From positions 1 through 33,103 of the forward strand of contig CAZJQI010000050.1 of the NCBI GenBank assembly GCA_964548275.1: a stretch of DNA of 33,103 nt, in the 5' to 3' direction. Position numbers and translations under genes: made by a program. Source of the stretch: JAUVUV01 sp964548275. Its GTDB lineage: Bacteria; Gemmatimonadota; Glassbacteria; GWA2-58-10. The notes under the pieces were generated by a model that saw only the letters and a list, made by a program, of their open reading frames with translations, did no database searches and was not told the DNA's origin. The number at the start of each line of letters is the position of its first letter. Positions within the stretch are counted from its first letter, which is position 1. This document shows, one piece after another, positions 8,935-18,052 of this stretch.

Positions 8935-9154
8935 AGGCTCGCTCCTTAAAAGTTGGAAAGAGAACCGACTTGCCAGCATTGATCAAACGCCCGCGCTGTA
9001 CGGCTTCACAACCAGCCTGTTTCTAAATCTGCCGCCTCTCTCCGCACACTCATCCTCTGCCGGTGGCAAAGCCTTTAAGACCCTATGATTGAAATTACAT
9101 AGCCCTCAAAATACTGTCAAGTGTCAAGGGGTCGGAGGATATCCCCTGTTAATT

Positions 9155-10027
9155 TTACTCTGCTTCCGGGTCGAGATCGGCCTGCTTGCGCACGGCATCG
9201 ATCATCTCCTGCCACAGGCTTCTCAGGAATTTCGGATACATGGCCGACTGCCTGGCATAGAAGCCTGTGGCCTTTTCCAGGTCGAGCACCGCGGTAATGA
9301 TCGTTTCCTCGTAATAGCCGGCCTCGGCCAGTGGCAGGCCTGTACAGTCCCTGATAAAAGACTGGCCGCTGGAGGTCTGTTTGCCGTCCGGGGACTGGCC
9401 CACAGTATTGGCCACCACGTGGTGAATCAGCGACTTGGGACCGGCGGCCTGCTGGGCCCGGCCGGAGGTTCTTTTCCAGATTACACTTTCCACGCTATCG
9501 CTGCTGCAGGAGGGCTGGAAAAATATTTTCGCGCCCATCATGGCCGGGATGCGGAAAAGCTCGGGATGGCGGCCATCCCGGCAGATCGACATGGTGCAGT
9601 CGATCCCGTCGATCCGGAAAAACGCCACCTTGTTGCCCGGGCTGCAGTATTTACGCTCATCCTTGCCGGCCATCTGTACCTTGGCGTATTCATAGGTTAC
9701 GCTTCCTTTGGGATCGATAACATGGGCCAGATTGAGGAAAGTGTCTTTCCAGGCCCTGATACTACCGGCAATAACCCAGATACCGTACTCGGCTGCGGCG
9801 CGGCAGGTCTCCTCCAGTGCGGCGATTACCTCCTTGCGCCCAAGCTTGATTACATAGGGGAAATAGTAACCTGTCAGGCTGGCCTCAGGCAGAAGGAGCA
9901 CACGGCTGCCCTGGCGGGCGGCTTCAGCGATAAACCTTTTAGTCAGTTCAAGATTTCGCTCCATGGGCCTTGTCCAGTGCATTTGCGCTGCTGATACCTG
10001 AATCGCATTGGCATTCTGCTCTGGCAT
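9155..10027 (-). CDS. Carbon-nitrogen hydrolase (nitrilase superfamily)
   Basis: A 290-residue cytoplasmic enzyme of the nitrilase/amidase superfamily, which cleaves C-N bonds of nitriles, amides or carbamoyl groups. The catalytic triad is visible: Glu48 in LLPEASLTG, Lys116 in YEYAKVQM and Cys149 in SICRDGRHPE. The family's opening AAQMHW and central YCSPG blocks are also present. No signal peptide is seen. The ATG at 10027 has an excellent site (GAGGAGG, then AAAA). It follows the propeller gene by 31 bp in the same direction, so the two may form an operon; the shared pathway, if any, cannot be told. The specific substrate is not determined by the sequence. Confidence 0.9.
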   Translation of the reverse strand: MPEQNANAIQVSAAQMHWTRPMERNLELTKRFIAEAARQGSRVLLLPEASLTGYYFPYVIKLGRKEVIAALEETCRAAAEYGIWVIAGSIRAWKDTFLNLAHVIDPKGSVTYEYAKVQMAGKDERKYCSPGNKVAFFRIDGIDCTMSICRDGRHPELFRIPAMMGAKIFFQPSCSSDSVESVIWKRTSGRAQQAAGPKSLIHHVVANTVGQSPDGKQTSSGQSFIRDCTGLPLAEAGYYEETIITAVLDLEKATGFYARQSAMYPKFLRSLWQEMIDAVRKQADLDPEAE

Positions 10028-10058
10028 TTTTCCTCCTCAGGTCTCGATTTCAATAGTA

Positions 10059-11348
10059 TTAGCTTTCCAGTGATTCCAGGAACTCAGCCGGAACTGAAGC
10101 CGCGTAAATCTGCGGGATGCCGCTGGCAGTGGAATTGAAAAATGCATAGCGGCAGTCCGGGCTGAGGAAAGGATGAGAATGAGTATACTGTCTGGCGCCC
10201 AGAACTGTGCCCGAGCAGCAGAGTCTCTTGTATTTCCCGGTTTTTACCGAGCCAACATAGATATTTCCTTGAGGGTCGTCGCAGATAAAATATTTCCCGT
10301 CCGGAGAGGAGGCGACATGCCAGAAGTACACGCCACCTGCGATAACCGTGGGCTCCTCATCGCCATCGGCCACAGCAACCAGGTTGCCGGTTTTACCGCC
10401 TATCCGGACATCCTCTCCAAGAGTGGCCAACACTTTACCGGTTCTGCCGAGCCAGCACTCGTGCCCCTGGACACGCGGTGTATGAGGTTTTCCGATCGGC
10501 AAAGGGCGCACATTTTTCCCTTCCCAGTCAATCAGGTACAAGGTGGCGCCTTCCGGGCCGACCATCGGGTCGAATTCTCCGTACTTGTTCAGCCTCCCAC
10601 CCCGGTTATGCTGGATAAGGATATCTTTTCCCCGGCCAGGCTCCCACTGGGGGTGGGCGTTGAAAATATCCATCCGGGAATGGATGATCTTCCAAGTACG
10701 CCCAATCAGATCGAAACGAACTATGTTTGCCATACCGTTTTCCTGCCTGAACACACTACAATAATATCGGCCGTCCGGGGAAATGGTTCCCAGCCAGTAT
10801 GGGCGGTCCATCCCGCGGGCTACAATCCATTCCTCACGTTTCCCGCTCCAGAGGTGTTTCTTGATCAGCACTATCTCATTATCTGCGCGTTTCCATTCAT
10901 AGTACAGGAACTCCCCATCCGGCGAAACGACCGGCCCGCTCACCGGACTCTCTTCCGTTATCCTGAACAACCGCCATCTGCCCACTTCGCAGAGCCAGAA
11001 AGATACGGGCTGGTCCGGAGAAACCCGCCGGGCGTAAACGAAAAAACGGCTGTCCGGGGTAAAGATCGGGGCTTCAGGGTAAATATGCTCGTGAATCAGC
11101 GGGCTGCTGGTAAGCTGTCCCATTTCAGCGCCGGATTCCTCGACCTTATGCCAGCCCATGTATTCGGTATGGGCCGAACCGGGAGGATATTTCATTCGCG
11201 CCTGCTGTTCGCCTTCGGAGGCAACCGAATTGCCGTTGGACTGATTCGCCACTTTTGCACGAATACCGGCAGCACTCATTGGTAAAGCCGCAAGCGAAGC
11301 TGCTCCGAGCTTGATGAAATCGAGTCTGCTTAGCCACTTGGATTTCAC
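10059..11348 (-). CDS. Oligogalacturonate lyase-like (PL22-type) propeller protein
   Basis: A 429-residue exported seven-bladed propeller with repeated blade signatures (SPDGEFLYY, SPDGRYYCS, SPDGKYFIC, SPDCRYAFF). The start is the GTG at 11348, which has GGAGGTG six bases upstream; an ATG ten codons earlier lacks this. The N-terminus resembles a twin-arginine signal, but the pair is Arg-Leu (SRLDFIKLGAASLAAL). PL22 lyases split unsaturated digalacturonate and hold Mn2+ with a His plus a QxxHxH set. Here His296 (GHECWL), Gln387, His390 and His392 (QYTHSH) match, and His232 (NAHPQW) matches the catalytic His. This supports lyase ancestry and an intact metal site, though no other pectin genes are seen and the substrate may differ. 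Confidence 0.72.
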   Translation of the reverse strand: MKSKWLSRLDFIKLGAASLAALPMSAAGIRAKVANQSNGNSVASEGEQQARMKYPPGSAHTEYMGWHKVEESGAEMGQLTSSPLIHEHIYPEAPIFTPDSRFFVYARRVSPDQPVSFWLCEVGRWRLFRITEESPVSGPVVSPDGEFLYYEWKRADNEIVLIKKHLWSGKREEWIVARGMDRPYWLGTISPDGRYYCSVFRQENGMANIVRFDLIGRTWKIIHSRMDIFNAHPQWEPGRGKDILIQHNRGGRLNKYGEFDPMVGPEGATLYLIDWEGKNVRPLPIGKPHTPRVQGHECWLGRTGKVLATLGEDVRIGGKTGNLVAVADGDEEPTVIAGGVYFWHVASSPDGKYFICDDPQGNIYVGSVKTGKYKRLCCSGTVLGARQYTHSHPFLSPDCRYAFFNSTASGIPQIYAASVPAEFLESLES

Positions 11349-11557
11349 GGTATCCACCTCCCATTTGAGTAAAAGCAACTGCTTTGCTGATTGAAATTTT
11401 TCTTTACCTAGTTATTTTGTTAATTTTCGAACTAAAATTACCAAGGCAGACTCAATTGAACAAGTTTTCTACTATTTAACAGTGGATCAAAGTAGCCCTT
11501 TCCCCTATAGTTAACTTAAAGGCCATATATATGTATCCATGAAAGAGATCTAAACTG

Positions 11558-11586
11558 TTGCAAATCTTTTTGCTGGAACTTATTTA
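11558..11586 (+). promoter_or_regulatory. Candidate promoter for the 1250-residue secreted protein
   Basis: TTGCAA and TATTTA are separated by 17 bases, about 90 bases before the ATG at 11674. Both boxes match the sigma-70 consensus only in part. The 325-bp divergent gap (11349-11673) otherwise contains AT-rich sequence without a gene or clear operator. Confidence 0.3.
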
Positions 11587-11673
11587 TTCTGGCAAGACCC
11601 CTCGAAAACATAACAAGTCCCTGTCAAAAATCGTCATGTTCAGTCAGCAGATAAAACTTCTCGGGGGAACCTT

Positions 11674-14600
11674 ATGAGTAAAACCAGTTGCCTGATTCTT
11701 TCCATTTTATTGGCAATCTTCTTTGCAAGTTCAACATTGGCTGGCCAACCCTATACCCTGCCCTGCATTGCGGATGCAGCAATGAACGGTCACTCGAGCG
11801 AAAGGGATCTGAACTGGGGTGCCTCTGCCAGAATGAGACTGAAAGATTACCAGGGAATCCCTTTCCTTCAGTTCGATTTCTCAGCAGTCCGGGGAATGCG
11901 CGCTGTAAGCTGCACTCTTTTCGTAAAATCCTCGGACGGCCAGTTCGCTTTCTGCACGGATATCATCTCCACTATTGCCGCTCCCTGGTATGAAGGAACC
12001 TCAACCGGTTCCTATCAGGACGGTGCGAGCACCTACACCCGCCGTGTGTGGCCGGACAGCCTCTGGGCAGGTATGGGGAGTGATGCGAGAAGCGTGATCA
12101 ACGGCGACAACGGCAGCCTGGTAAACACTGATAGCCTGTGTTTCCCAGAAGGTGGTGGATGGGCCAATGTTGAGATCGACCAGGCGCTGGCCCAGCAACT
12201 TATCGACAGCCGGGCTTACGGGTTGGCCTTGTTCGGCAAAGATACTCAATTTAACCGCGACATCTATTCCAGAGAACAGTACCAAAGTGGTTCTTACCTG
12301 GTAATCGAGGTCACAGAGGGCGAATCGGTTCCCCCGGATGGCGTTTCTGATCTCATGGTTGCCGAGTCCCGGTATCACGGCAAATTTACGCTGTCCTGGA
12401 CCGCACCGGGTGATGACGGCAGCCTGGGCACTGCGTTCGCCTACGAATTCCGCTACGCAGAAATCCCGATCACTGATGAGATCTCCTGGGCTTCTGCTGA
12501 AATTCTCCAGGCCCCCCCTGATCCGGACACCGCAGGTACGAAACAACTCTGGGAGGTAACCAGCCTCGCCCCTGGCAGCTCTTACTATCTGACCATGCGC
12601 ACGCGGGATGAGGCATTTAACTGGTCTGAAATTTCGAACCCGGCAGGAGTAATAGTTCCCCTGGATGAGACTCCTCCGGCCCGCGTGGAGGATCTGTCGG
12701 CGGTTTCCGGCAGCGGAAGCGGCGAAGTTATCCTGTCCTGGACAGCTCCGGGCGATGACGGCACCCTGGGGAGAGCAATCTCCTACCAGTTGCGCTATTT
12801 CTCCCAGCCGATAGAGGAGTCCAACTGGGATCAGACCTCTATTTACCCGATCCTTCTGGAGCCTGACACTGCGGGAACCAGCCAGTCGTACCTGGTTTCC
12901 GGGTTAACAGAAGGGGAAAACTATTACTTTGCCCTGCGTGCCTATGATGAGGTTCCCCTGGCCGGGCCGGTTTCCAACAGTCCTGCGGCTGCGGCTTCAG
13001 GCGCTTCATACAATGTCTGGGCAGCGCCATCCTATTACAAGATCAACCCGCGCACTGCTAACGCGTTCGAATATGACGAAACCAACTACGACGAGCCGGA
13101 TGCCCGCGCTCCCTACCGCCAGTACAGCCGTATCTGGGACGCATCGCTGGCCAGGGTGCGGCTTCTGGCCGGGCGCAACGAGTTTATCGGCTTCCAGCTA
13201 GTGATCGAAAAAGCCACCCAGGACACCCTGAAAGGCATCGATCTTACTGTAAGCGATCTTTCGGGTCCGGTGACAATATCCTCAGAGACTGTCAGGCTCT
13301 ACCGCGAGTGGTACCACCGTTTCAGCGATGTGATGTATCCTGACCTGCTGGTTCCATTCAAGACCGAGGGAGGCGGCTTCCAGGTCCGGCCTTTCAGTAT
13401 CCCCGATCCCCAGATAGCCACCTTCCAGGGAATCGAGCAGAACAACCAGACGATCTTTGTCGACATTTACATTCCGCATCATGCCATTGCAGGAAATTAC
13501 ACAGGCACTGTCAGGATAACCGTCGAGGGGCTGCCTTCACGGGAAATCGCTCTCGAAGTCCGGGTGCTTGATTTCCAGCTCTCCGATCGCAACCACTACG
13601 GCACCGAATTCAATTGTTACGGTGATATCGGCCCGGGGTGGAAAATATCCCACAACTGGGATACTGCAGCCTTGCACGACTCTCTGGAAAGGATCGTCCA
13701 GCGCACCCTTCACGAGCACAGGATATACATGAACCGGATGCCCTACAGTCAAAACCCCAGGGATCAGGCCTCTTTCCGCTGCGCGCCCGAGCTTTCGAGC
13801 GGTGTTGGCGAGACTCTCACGATCAGCGACTGGGCAGAGTACGACAAGCGCTTCGGCCCCTATTTCGACGGCTCGGCTTTCAGGGATAACCCCCGTTCCG
13901 GAGTGCCGATCACTTTCTATTACCTCCCCTTCCACACCGAATGGCCCGTGCGCATGCCGATCCCCTGCGGCCCCAGCATTTTTAACGACCAGAATTATAT
14001 TGCCGGCTGGACAAAAATAGTCACCGAGTTCGAAAGGCATATCAACGAGATGGGCTGGCACCTGACCAACTTTTTCTGTTACCAGAACGAGAAAGAGCAT
14101 TTTGGCTACGTGCCCTGGGATCTGGATGAACCAACTCGCCCGAGCGATTACGAGGCGCTTAATTTCTTTGCCGGGATGTTCCACCGGGGACTGGTCGGCA
14201 ACGGCTCGGCGAAAATGCCCTACCGCTGCGACATGGGTCATTTCAGCTACATGAAAGGCGAGCTGGACGAGGCCGTGGATATCTGGGTGATCAACCGGGG
14301 TGATTACCCGGAGTCCGGCGTGCGGGAGCGTATCGCCGCAGGGGATATAGCCTGGACCTACGGGGCTGCTCCCAGAATTTTCGAGAACACGGCGCAAAAC
14401 TACTACGACTTTTTCTCCAACTGGGCCAGAGGCGCCAGGGGATACTGTTACTGGGACACTTTCCAGGCCTGGCGGGATGACGCCTGGAACGACAACCACG
14501 AGGGCGATACGAATATCTTTTACCCGGGCATGGCCGGTGATACCGACATGGTGGGCCACGTGGTCTGCCCCAGCCTGCGGATGAAAGCGATCCGCGACGG

Positions 14601-15426
14601 CACTGAGCTGATGGAAGCGCTGTATCTGATGGCCAACTCCACCTGGTTCACAGTGGAGGAATCAGAGGCTTTTGCCAGGCGTTTCAGCGACAAACAGATC
14701 GAAACCTACGCCCGTGCCGAGGAGGAGCTCAAACTGCTTATCGACGGGCTGGGTGCGGGCACGCCTGACCCACCCCTTCCAGGCGAGAAGGTCTGCGATT
14801 TCTCAGGGGATGGAACCGCCTCGCTGCATGACGTGATAGCGTTCCTGATTCTCGCCAGGCACGACCCGGCAAACGCCGCGCTCGACCTGAACCGGGACGG
14901 CGCTTACTCAATAACAGACGCTCTCAAGCTGCTGCTCGACATCCTGAATGGAAAATGCCCGGAGGGCGCGAGTATGCTTGCCTCAGGAGGCACCGCCTCG
15001 GACAGGGAAATGATCCGCGCCCTGAGCAAGGAAGAGTTGCATTATCTGGAAAACGCCCTGGAAAGGATGAATCTCACCCGGGAGCAAAGGGGCGCTTTCG
15101 ACATTCTGCTCTACGGCAGCAGCGCTCCGACAGAACTACCCAGAGCCTTTTCGCTGGCCCAGAATGTGCCCAATCCGTTCAACCCCTCGACCACTATCAG
15201 TTACACTGTGCCTGAGAATACAAGCGTGCGGGTGAGGCTTGAAGTTTTCAACTTGCGGGGGATGCTGGTGCGCACCCTTGTGGATGCCGAGCGTGGACCC
15301 GGGCTTTACCACGTGATGTGGGACGGAACCGACGAGAAAGGTGCTAAACTAGGCAGCGGGGTCTTTTTCTACCGACTGAGGGCCGGGGATTTTGTGAAAG
15401 TGCGCAAGATGGTGCTGATAAAATAA
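11674..15426 (+). CDS. Large secreted multidomain protein: FN3 pair, DUF4091-like glycosidase region, dockerin, sorting domain
   Basis: A 1250-residue exported protein. A signal peptide (about 1-23, ending SSTLAG) is followed by a DNRLRE-like beta-sandwich (about 25-215), two fibronectin III domains (about 220-325 and 332-435, both with LSWTAPGDDG), and a large region (about 500-1010) resembling DUF4091 glycoside hydrolase-like proteins (NEFIGFQLVIE, NYTGTVRITVEG). A type I dockerin with two calcium loops (DFSGDGTASLHD and DLNRDGAYSITD, about 1040-1098) comes next. The end (about 1150-1250) is a FlgD-Ig/type A sorting-like domain with NVPNPFNPSTTISY and MVLIK. Such tails mark secretion to the surface in FCB-group bacteria. 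It likely binds or degrades polysaccharide; the catalytic residues are not identifiable by eye. The gene stands alone between divergent and convergent neighbours. Confidence 0.85.
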   Translation: MSKTSCLILSILLAIFFASSTLAGQPYTLPCIADAAMNGHSSERDLNWGASARMRLKDYQGIPFLQFDFSAVRGMRAVSCTLFVKSSDGQFAFCTDIISTIAAPWYEGTSTGSYQDGASTYTRRVWPDSLWAGMGSDARSVINGDNGSLVNTDSLCFPEGGGWANVEIDQALAQQLIDSRAYGLALFGKDTQFNRDIYSREQYQSGSYLVIEVTEGESVPPDGVSDLMVAESRYHGKFTLSWTAPGDDGSLGTAFAYEFRYAEIPITDEISWASAEILQAPPDPDTAGTKQLWEVTSLAPGSSYYLTMRTRDEAFNWSEISNPAGVIVPLDETPPARVEDLSAVSGSGSGEVILSWTAPGDDGTLGRAISYQLRYFSQPIEESNWDQTSIYPILLEPDTAGTSQSYLVSGLTEGENYYFALRAYDEVPLAGPVSNSPAAAASGASYNVWAAPSYYKINPRTANAFEYDETNYDEPDARAPYRQYSRIWDASLARVRLLAGRNEFIGFQLVIEKATQDTLKGIDLTVSDLSGPVTISSETVRLYREWYHRFSDVMYPDLLVPFKTEGGGFQVRPFSIPDPQIATFQGIEQNNQTIFVDIYIPHHAIAGNYTGTVRITVEGLPSREIALEVRVLDFQLSDRNHYGTEFNCYGDIGPGWKISHNWDTAALHDSLERIVQRTLHEHRIYMNRMPYSQNPRDQASFRCAPELSSGVGETLTISDWAEYDKRFGPYFDGSAFRDNPRSGVPITFYYLPFHTEWPVRMPIPCGPSIFNDQNYIAGWTKIVTEFERHINEMGWHLTNFFCYQNEKEHFGYVPWDLDEPTRPSDYEALNFFAGMFHRGLVGNGSAKMPYRCDMGHFSYMKGELDEAVDIWVINRGDYPESGVRERIAAGDIAWTYGAAPRIFENTAQNYYDFFSNWARGARGYCYWDTFQAWRDDAWNDNHEGDTNIFYPGMAGDTDMVGHVVCPSLRMKAIRDGTELMEALYLMANSTWFTVEESEAFARRFSDKQIETYARAEEELKLLIDGLGAGTPDPPLPGEKVCDFSGDGTASLHDVIAFLILARHDPANAALDLNRDGAYSITDALKLLLDILNGKCPEGASMLASGGTASDREMIRALSKEELHYLENALERMNLTREQRGAFDILLYGSSAPTELPRAFSLAQNVPNPFNPSTTISYTVPENTSVRVRLEVFNLRGMLVRTLVDAERGPGLYHVMWDGTDEKGAKLGSGVFFYRLRAGDFVKVRKMVLIK

Positions 15427-15589
15427 ACATGTAGCATATTATGGAGGCGAACCCTGTTTTTACTCTCTTTTATATTCTTTCAGGATGGCAATATGGTTAT
15501 CCCCTGCTGATGAGTACAGATATTTTTCGCATTTGTTAATAAATCCAGCTGGTGCGCACCATTGTTTGCACCCCAGCCAACGAATGCTT

Positions 15590-16717
15590 TTACATAGTGG
15601 CGTATTTCAGCCAGGCGTCGCGGAAATAGCGCAGGGTATCCCACTTGGTCAGGATCGAGGTGTTGCAGCTCATCGAGAATACGAACCTATCGAACGGTTT
15701 CATCTTCTCGAACAGGTCCTTCACATGGCGCTCGGCATCCTCACTGGTCACGTCTCCCTCGAGTTGCACTGCGGACAGCCCTCCCTCAACGATGAACTTA
15801 TCCCCGGCCGCTTTAGCCTCCCATAGCTCGATATCTCCCAGGGGCGGGAAAGCGATTCCCTCAAGGCCGTCCAGGCCGCAGGCAACCACCTGAGGCATGA
15901 TATCGCGCTGACGGCCGCAGGCGTGGCTGAAAAACCACGCGCCGTGCTCGTGGCATATCTCTGCCGCCCTGCTGAAAAATTCCGAGCAATAACGCTCGAA
16001 AAAGTCCGGTGTGTAGAACAGGCTGTCCAGGTTGTCCATCGAACAAACCGCCCTGACCCCTTTGGATGCCATCTCCTTGATCAGTTTCAGGGCTTTTTCC
16101 TCGTAGATCTTCATCAGCTCGAGCATTTCTTTTTCGTGGTCGTAGAGCAGGTAGACCGTGTTGTCCGCCCTGGCGGCGAAATGAAGTTGTTTAAGCGGAG
16201 TGGTCGTTTCACTGACCATTACCAGGCCGTCTTCACCCACTTCCTCTTCGAGCCTGCGGAAAGACTCATGGTCGAACTCGTAATCCCGGTCTGTGAAAAG
16301 GTCTTTCCAAGCCTCGTACTCGCTGTCGAAATCCTTGAACAGGTGTTCATCCTGCAGCAGCGTGCAGCCCTGCTTATCGAAAAGGAAAACCTCACTCAGA
16401 TCCCCGTGGGGCGTGTGATAGGTAATCTTTCTCCTGCCGTCCTGCTCTACAGTCTCCTCCACCTCGACCTCGGAATAAAAAGTTTGCACATGTCCGCCGA
16501 TCCACTCGGTGCGGATATCAGTGAGAAGGTTTCGCGAGAAAATATCCACGCCGAGATGTTTCATTACCTCGAGGTGGCTCCGGCAGCCTTCGAGCTCGGC
16601 CGGCAGGAGACCGTGCAGTTTCTGGTACTCGAACCACTGCCAGATATTGGGCGCAAAAACCGCCCGGTCGGGAATTTTGCCTTCAAGAATAGCAAGTATC
16701 CGTTGTCTGGAGTTCAT
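15590..16717 (-). CDS. Uroporphyrinogen decarboxylase-family methyltransferase (MtaA/CmuA-like)
   Basis: A 375-residue protein of the URO-D superfamily, opening with NSRQRILAILEGKIPDR. Instead of a haem-pathway HemE it belongs to the corrinoid/methyltransferase side: it has the zinc-site pattern HxC...C (His265 and Cys267 in FSHACG, Cys351 in FSMSCNTS) seen in enzymes that move methyl groups from corrinoid proteins. No corrinoid-binding protein or activase is encoded nearby, so the methyl donor is unknown. The gene is monocistronic and isolated from the exporter operon upstream by a terminator. Family is confident; substrate is not. Confidence 0.85.
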   Translation of the reverse strand: MNSRQRILAILEGKIPDRAVFAPNIWQWFEYQKLHGLLPAELEGCRSHLEVMKHLGVDIFSRNLLTDIRTEWIGGHVQTFYSEVEVEETVEQDGRRKITYHTPHGDLSEVFLFDKQGCTLLQDEHLFKDFDSEYEAWKDLFTDRDYEFDHESFRRLEEEVGEDGLVMVSETTTPLKQLHFAARADNTVYLLYDHEKEMLELMKIYEEKALKLIKEMASKGVRAVCSMDNLDSLFYTPDFFERYCSEFFSRAAEICHEHGAWFFSHACGRQRDIMPQVVACGLDGLEGIAFPPLGDIELWEAKAAGDKFIVEGGLSAVQLEGDVTSEDAERHVKDLFEKMKPFDRFVFSMSCNTSILTKWDTLRYFRDAWLKYATM

Positions 16718-16804
16718 TTTTGCGATCTGCCTTTTTCGGGGTGATGGGGAAAGAAATTTATCAGGTTAGTTGTTAAGTTCTGAAAAATAGCTCCGATTTT
16801 CAAG

Positions 16805-16836
16805 AAAAAACGGCTGATTCCGAATCAGCCGTTTTT
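16805..16836 (-). terminator. Intrinsic terminator of the exporter operon
   Basis: A perfect 9-bp stem (CGGCTGATT / AATCAGCCG) with a three-base loop is flanked by six A on the left and five T on the right, so it can work in both directions. On the minus strand the hairpin is followed by a run of six U. It lies 197 bp beyond the end of the DUF4097 gene and before the methyltransferase gene, so it should end leftward transcription of the exporter operon. Confidence 0.88.
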
Positions 16837-16943
16837 ATCAATCTATTATCAGGAAAAAACGAGCTGCCTCGCTGTAGAGTTGCGAGGTATTAGTGTGGAA
16901 TTCTTTTTATAAATTTGATGCCCCAATTTCATCCCCACCCCGC

Positions 16944-16963
16944 GGGCAACCTGCCGGTTGCCC
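16944..16963. repeat. Intergenic hairpin (GGGCAACC / GGTTGCCC)
   Basis: A perfect 8-bp inverted repeat with the loop TGCC sits in the gap between the terminator and the DUF4097 gene, followed by CCTACG. It looks like a dispersed palindromic (REP-like) element rather than a terminator because no T run follows on either strand. No second copy is seen in this window. Confidence 0.5.
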
Positions 16964-16988
16964 CTACGTTTGTCTCAGGAGTGGGATA

Positions 16989-17027
16989 CCCCGAAGCAAG
17001 ACTTCGGGGAATTCTTTTCGATCAAAG
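16989..17027. repeat. Dispersed intergenic repeat, copy 2, with hairpin
   Basis: CCCCGAAG (16989-16996) pairs perfectly with CTTCGGGG (17002-17009) around CAAGA. It is followed by AATTCTTTTCGATCAAA, the same block as at 73-106. The copy begins six bases beyond the stop of the DUF4097 gene. On the minus strand there is no U run, so it is not a classical terminator for that gene; it may slow 3' decay or be a mobile palindrome. Confidence 0.6.
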
Positions 17028-17032
17028 CCTCC

Positions 17033-18004
17033 TTACAATGGTTTAATTTCGATACTGCCGTTTAACGCGCTGGCCTCGATATGCGGCCCGCCTGTTCCTG
17101 TCAACTCGCCAGAAACCGTCTTCCGCCCTATTTCACCCTTGAAAGTGAACGCCTCGTCTATTTCCACCCCTCCGCTCAGTGCTGACAAGTTGAGCTTTGC
17201 CTGTGAATTAGCAGGCAGCCTGAAAGTGATATTGCCGTTGACTGTATTACATTCCACTGTTTTGAGCCGCTCAACCTCTGACACGTTAACTGACAGCGAC
17301 CCGTTCACAGTATTAAGCGCAACCGAGCCGCCTGGGTTTTCAGCAATGATTTCGCCGCTCACGGCTGTGGCCTCCAGCCTACCGTCCAGGCCTGTCAGCC
17401 TGATTGTCCCGTTGACCACGGTTGTTTTCAGACGGCCTTTCAGCCCGGAGATCTCGATTTCGCCATTCACGTTGACCACTTCCACATCTGCCAGCCCGGG
17501 AAGTTTCACATCATAGGCGACTTCCACAGGATGCTTTTCAGCCACCAGTTCAGAGAAGGCTTCAGGAAGCTTCGAAAGGAAAGAAACCAACCTGGCAAAC
17601 CAGGTACCGGCAACGCCCAGTTCTTCATCATATGCATCAGGCTTTTCGCTTTCATCAAAATCAGGCCAGGAATCAAAGAATTTATCGGGGTATTTTGTGG
17701 CTACCTCGACCCCTCCGGCCACTTTCTTTACCTCCACATTTACTTTTTCGAACCACCGGTCGGCTTCTTCAGCCGTCAGGTCTCCACTCGCGGTTTTCAC
17801 CGCCACGATCTCGCATTCTTCCCTGTCCCAGGCCGAAATCCTTACCGGCCCGCTGACATTGACCAGGCTGAAAGAATCACCAGAGGAAAACTTGATTGTT
17901 TCCTGCTGGCGGCGTTCAAATTTCGCTGATTCTGCAAAAACAGAAAAGGAAACAAAACTTGTCAGAAAGAAAAAGGTCAGATAGAAGAGTTTTGCCGATT
18001 TCAT
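17033..18004 (-). CDS. Exported DUF4097 beta-helix protein at the end of the exporter operon
   Basis: A 323-residue exported protein. The ATG at 18004 is chosen because AAAGGAGG stands 8 bases upstream; an in-frame ATG at 18028 has no such site. A signal peptide (about 1-24, ending SVFA) is followed by a mixed domain and then the repeating VNG/VSG beta-strand turns of DUF4097 (VNVNGEIEISG, VVNGTIRLTG, AVSGEIIAEN, TVNGSLSVNV, TVNGNITFRL, ALNGSIEIKPL). DUF4097 proteins form right-handed beta-helices and are often called putative adhesins. It begins 48 bp after the ATPase gene and shares its direction, so it may be exported by, or report on, the exporter. Its role is unknown. Confidence 0.82.
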   Translation of the reverse strand: MKSAKLFYLTFFFLTSFVSFSVFAESAKFERRQQETIKFSSGDSFSLVNVSGPVRISAWDREECEIVAVKTASGDLTAEEADRWFEKVNVEVKKVAGGVEVATKYPDKFFDSWPDFDESEKPDAYDEELGVAGTWFARLVSFLSKLPEAFSELVAEKHPVEVAYDVKLPGLADVEVVNVNGEIEISGLKGRLKTTVVNGTIRLTGLDGRLEATAVSGEIIAENPGGSVALNTVNGSLSVNVSEVERLKTVECNTVNGNITFRLPANSQAKLNLSALSGGVEIDEAFTFKGEIGRKTVSGELTGTGGPHIEASALNGSIEIKPL

Positions 18005-18052
18005 TTTTACGGCCTCCTTTGCTTGCAAATTGGCTGATCATTTTTTAAAGGC

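Noticed and set aside
9115..9127. Two overlapping TTGACA boxes on the minus strand upstream of the SPOR gene
   Set aside because: The best -10-like TATGTA is at 13 or 20 bases, outside normal spacing.
10173..11285. 370-codon plus-strand frame over the propeller gene
   Set aside because: Complementary to a gene with clear blade repeats and metal-site residues; no family features of its own.
13537..14559. 340-codon open frame antisense to the 1250-residue secreted protein
   Set aside because: Runs opposite a well-supported gene, shows no domain or signal and has low-complexity Val/Gly composition; a shadow of GC-biased codons.
15550..15561. 12-bp perfect palindrome TGGTGCGCACCA in the gap after the 1250-residue gene
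   Set aside because: Too short, no T run, no second copy; the 163-bp gap otherwise shows nothing.
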